From Synergistaceae bacterium (GTDB lineage: Bacteria; Synergistota; Synergistia; Synergistales; Synergistaceae), in NCBI GenBank assembly GCA_031273585.1, contig JAISRP010000075.1:1-7562 (forward strand): a stretch of DNA of 7,562 nucleotides. The letters run 5' to 3'. Position numbers and translations under genes: made by a program. Below the pieces are notes generated by a model. It saw nothing but the letters and a program-made list of their open reading frames with translations. It was not told where the DNA came from and searched no databases. This document shows positions 6,631-7,562 of the stretch, one piece after another; position 1 is the stretch's first letter, and every line of letters begins with the position of its first letter.

Positions 6631-7062
6631 ATGCGAATGGACGGGAAGAAGGATTTTGAAAAAATTATGGCTAAAACGGACCGAATCGCGCTCGCGTCCT
6701 CCGTTGACAACATACCCAATGTCAGAATAGTGAATTTTGTTTACTTGGCTTCTGAGGGAGTGCTGTATTTTATTTCTACAAGGGGCGACTCGAAGGAAGC
6801 GGAATTTTCCAAAAACAACAGCGTTGCATTCACCACCATCCCCGCAAGGGGCCTGGCGCATGTAAGGGTGCGTCGCGCTGATGTCGCAAAAAGCGACAGG
6901 ACCGTGCTCGACGCGGCGGAGATTTTCATCGCAAAAATGCCGTGGTATAAGGAAAATATCGAACGAAACGGGAGCGGCATGGTCCTATATGAGGTTCGCT
7001 TCACCGCGGCAACGGTGTTGGCCGGCCCGGACAAGGCGTTTCAGGTTGAGTTGAGTCAATAG
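6631..7062 (+). CDS. Pyridoxamine 5'-phosphate oxidase family (FMN-binding split-barrel) protein
   Basis: A 143-residue cytoplasmic protein of the size usual for small split-barrel flavoproteins. After an N-terminal helix (KKDFEKIMAKTDRIALAS), the family pattern is clear: IPNVRIVNFVYL (28-39), GVLYFISTRGDSKEAEF (43-59) with a Lys at 55 where FMN-phosphate contacts occur, and NNSVAFTTIP (62-71), then a helix with MPWYKENIE and a last strand VLYEVRFTAATVL. Members bind FMN, F420 or haem and reduce diverse substrates; none can be assigned, and true PdxH is longer. The ATG at 6631 follows AGAGGTG closely; ATG 6637 is an alternative. An in-frame TTG at 6550 would add 27 residues unlike the family. 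The gene lies alone between the two inverted repeats, with no clear promoter of its own. Confidence 0.82.
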   Translation: MRMDGKKDFEKIMAKTDRIALASSVDNIPNVRIVNFVYLASEGVLYFISTRGDSKEAEFSKNNSVAFTTIPARGLAHVRVRRADVAKSDRTVLDAAEIFIAKMPWYKENIERNGSGMVLYEVRFTAATVLAGPDKAFQVELSQ

Positions 7063-7201
7063 CCGAGTCAGAAACGCCGAAACCCTCTCCGCGAGGGGGC
7101 TGTTAAAAACGAGAATTTCACCTGTGGCGCCAGGGGCCAAAATGCGCTTCAATCGCAGCGAGACGACGCTAGAATAATTTTTAGCTGATTGCAGTGGCAG
7201 C

Positions 7202-7217
7202 AAAGATTTTAATCTTT
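7202..7217. repeat. Perfect 7-bp palindrome at the inner edge of the right inverted repeat
   Basis: AAAGATT (7202-7208), a TT centre, AATCTTT (7211-7217). It overlaps the inner 7 bp of the right inverted repeat and is not preserved at the left end, where the matching inner sequence is GAAAACCC. Confidence 0.7.
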
Positions 7218-7247
7218 ACCCTTTAGGCTTCTAATTTTAAATTGCTA
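7211..7247 (-). repeat. Right copy of 37-bp inverted repeat (IR-R)
   Basis: Reverse complement of the left copy at 6505-6541 with two differences (7236 and 7234). It ends at TA, 25 nt before the start of the Rpn-family gene, and contains an outward-facing promoter-like pair (TTTACC 7215-7220, 17 nt, TAAATT 7238-7243). Confidence 0.95.
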
Positions 7248-7256
7248 CACTGCGAA

Positions 7257-7270
7257 GGGGGGGGCGCCCC
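7257..7270. repeat. 8-G homopolymer and GGGGCGCCCC palindrome at the Rpn ribosome-binding region
   Basis: Eight consecutive G (7257-7264) run into CGCCCC, forming the 10-bp palindrome GGGGCGCCCC (7261-7270) only 2 nt before the ATG at 7273. The G tract is the only Shine-Dalgarno-like sequence for this gene, and pairing of GGGG (7257-7260) with CCCC (7267-7270) around a 6-nt loop could hide it. Confidence 0.7.
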
Positions 7271-7272
7271 AC

Positions 7273-7562
7273 ATGGCGCGTTTACTGCCGCTCAAGAACG
7301 ACCTGATCTTTAAATTGACTTTCGGCGATCACAGATACATACAGATAATAAGGGCCTTCCTCACGGCCGCGCTCGACATCCCCGCCGAGGAGTACGAGGA
7401 CCTGCAGATAATCGACCCTCACCTCGAAAGGGACTCGCCGGTGGACAAGCTCGGCATCTTGGACGTGCGGATTCAGCTGAAGGACAAAAAATTGATCTCG
7501 GTCGAGGTTCAGGTGCGCGAGACGCCGTTCATGGCCGAAAGGGTCGCGTTCTCCACGGGCCG
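7273..7562 (+). CDS. Rpn/PDDEXK_2 family nuclease-transposase (partial, N-terminal 96 residues)
   Basis: Starts at ATG 7273 and runs off the window. Known features of the Rpn (recombination-promoting nuclease, formerly transposase_31/PDDEXK_2) family are visible: LLPLKNDLIFKLTFGD (residues 4-19), with K-x-D-x-x-F-K-x-x-F-G, a short helical stretch RYIQIIRAFLTAAL, then VDKLGILDVRI (catalytic Asp64) and ISVEVQV (Glu78-x-Gln80), which form the PD-(D/E)XK core. Rpn proteins are DNA endonucleases linked to RecA-independent recombination and often occur in many copies. No other in-frame start exists back to a stop at 7210. Its ribosome-binding region is an 8-G tract within a palindrome. Confidence 0.88.
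   Translation, partial: MARLLPLKNDLIFKLTFGDHRYIQIIRAFLTAALDIPAEEYEDLQIIDPHLERDSPVDKLGILDVRIQLKDKKLISVEVQVRETPFMAERVAFSTG

Larger units (their letters stand above)
6505..7247. mobile_element. Candidate non-autonomous (MITE-like) element carrying one gene
   Basis: A 743-bp unit bounded by the two near-identical 37-bp inverted repeats and holding a single complete gene (flavin-binding oxidase family). Both outer ends begin with TA, which would suit insertion at a TA target as in IS630/Tc1-mariner elements, although a palindromic TA cannot be told apart from the repeat end. No transposase or recombinase lies inside, so movement would need a transposase elsewhere. Its outer ends sit 3 nt after marR and 25 nt before the Rpn-family gene. 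Alternatives are two independent inserts of a short palindromic repeat, or paired regulatory sites. Mobility is inferred. Confidence 0.4.

Noticed and set aside
7083..7097. CCCTC/GAGGG hairpin as a terminator after the flavoprotein gene
   Set aside because: 5-bp stem followed by GGCTGTTAAAAAC, without the needed T-tract on the plus strand.
6985..7203. 72-codon minus-strand open frame behind the flavoprotein gene
   Set aside because: It overlaps the end of the flavoprotein gene on the opposite strand, has no Shine-Dalgarno that stands out and no recognisable domain.
1..7562. CRISPR array, tRNA or rRNA genes
   Set aside because: No regularly spaced repeats, no cloverleaf with TTCGA-type arm, and no ribosomal RNA sequence were seen on either strand.

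Overview
The window looks like chromosomal DNA from a GC-rich (roughly 55-60% by eye) anaerobe-type bacterium. The binding protein of the ABC transporter has a Sec signal peptide with no lipobox cysteine, which suits a free periplasmic protein in a diderm cell. Together with the Rpn-type PD-(D/E)XK gene and overall gene style, this makes Synergistota or a similar phylum a guess only; no marker gene is present.

Positions 1-5419, minus strand: one tightly packed operon read right to left. The order is ATPase (MalK/UgpC type), permease 1 (UgpA/MalF type), permease 2 (UgpE/MalG type), UgpB-like periplasmic binding protein, a CehA/McbA-like PHP metallohydrolase, and the first 37 codons of an AIR-synthase-like (CblS-like) protein cut by the window edge. 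Gaps are -4, 12, 48, 21 and 4 nt. The simplest reading is ATP-driven uptake of a sugar phosphate, glycerophosphodiester or related polyol compound, followed by cytoplasmic hydrolysis by the PHP enzyme.

Positions 5320-5643: a divergent control region. A minus-strand extended -10 element (TGCTATAAT) probably serves the transporter operon. A near-perfect sigma70 promoter (TTGACA, 17 nt, TATAGT) serves the plus-strand genes and overlaps a small palindrome that may be a MarR operator.

Positions 5644-6501, plus strand: a two-gene operon, a SRPBCC-fold protein followed directly by a MarR-family regulator, probably autoregulated.

Positions 6505-7247: the most unusual part. A 37-bp sequence occurs twice in inverted orientation (35/37 identical) on either side of one gene for a pyridoxamine-phosphate-oxidase-like flavin protein. 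The unit is 743 bp, bounded by TA dinucleotides, and has no transposase. It may be a non-autonomous gene-carrying (MITE-like) cassette.

Positions 7248-7562, plus strand: an 8-G tract and GC palindrome, then the start of an Rpn/PDDEXK_2 nuclease-transposase-family gene that runs off the window.
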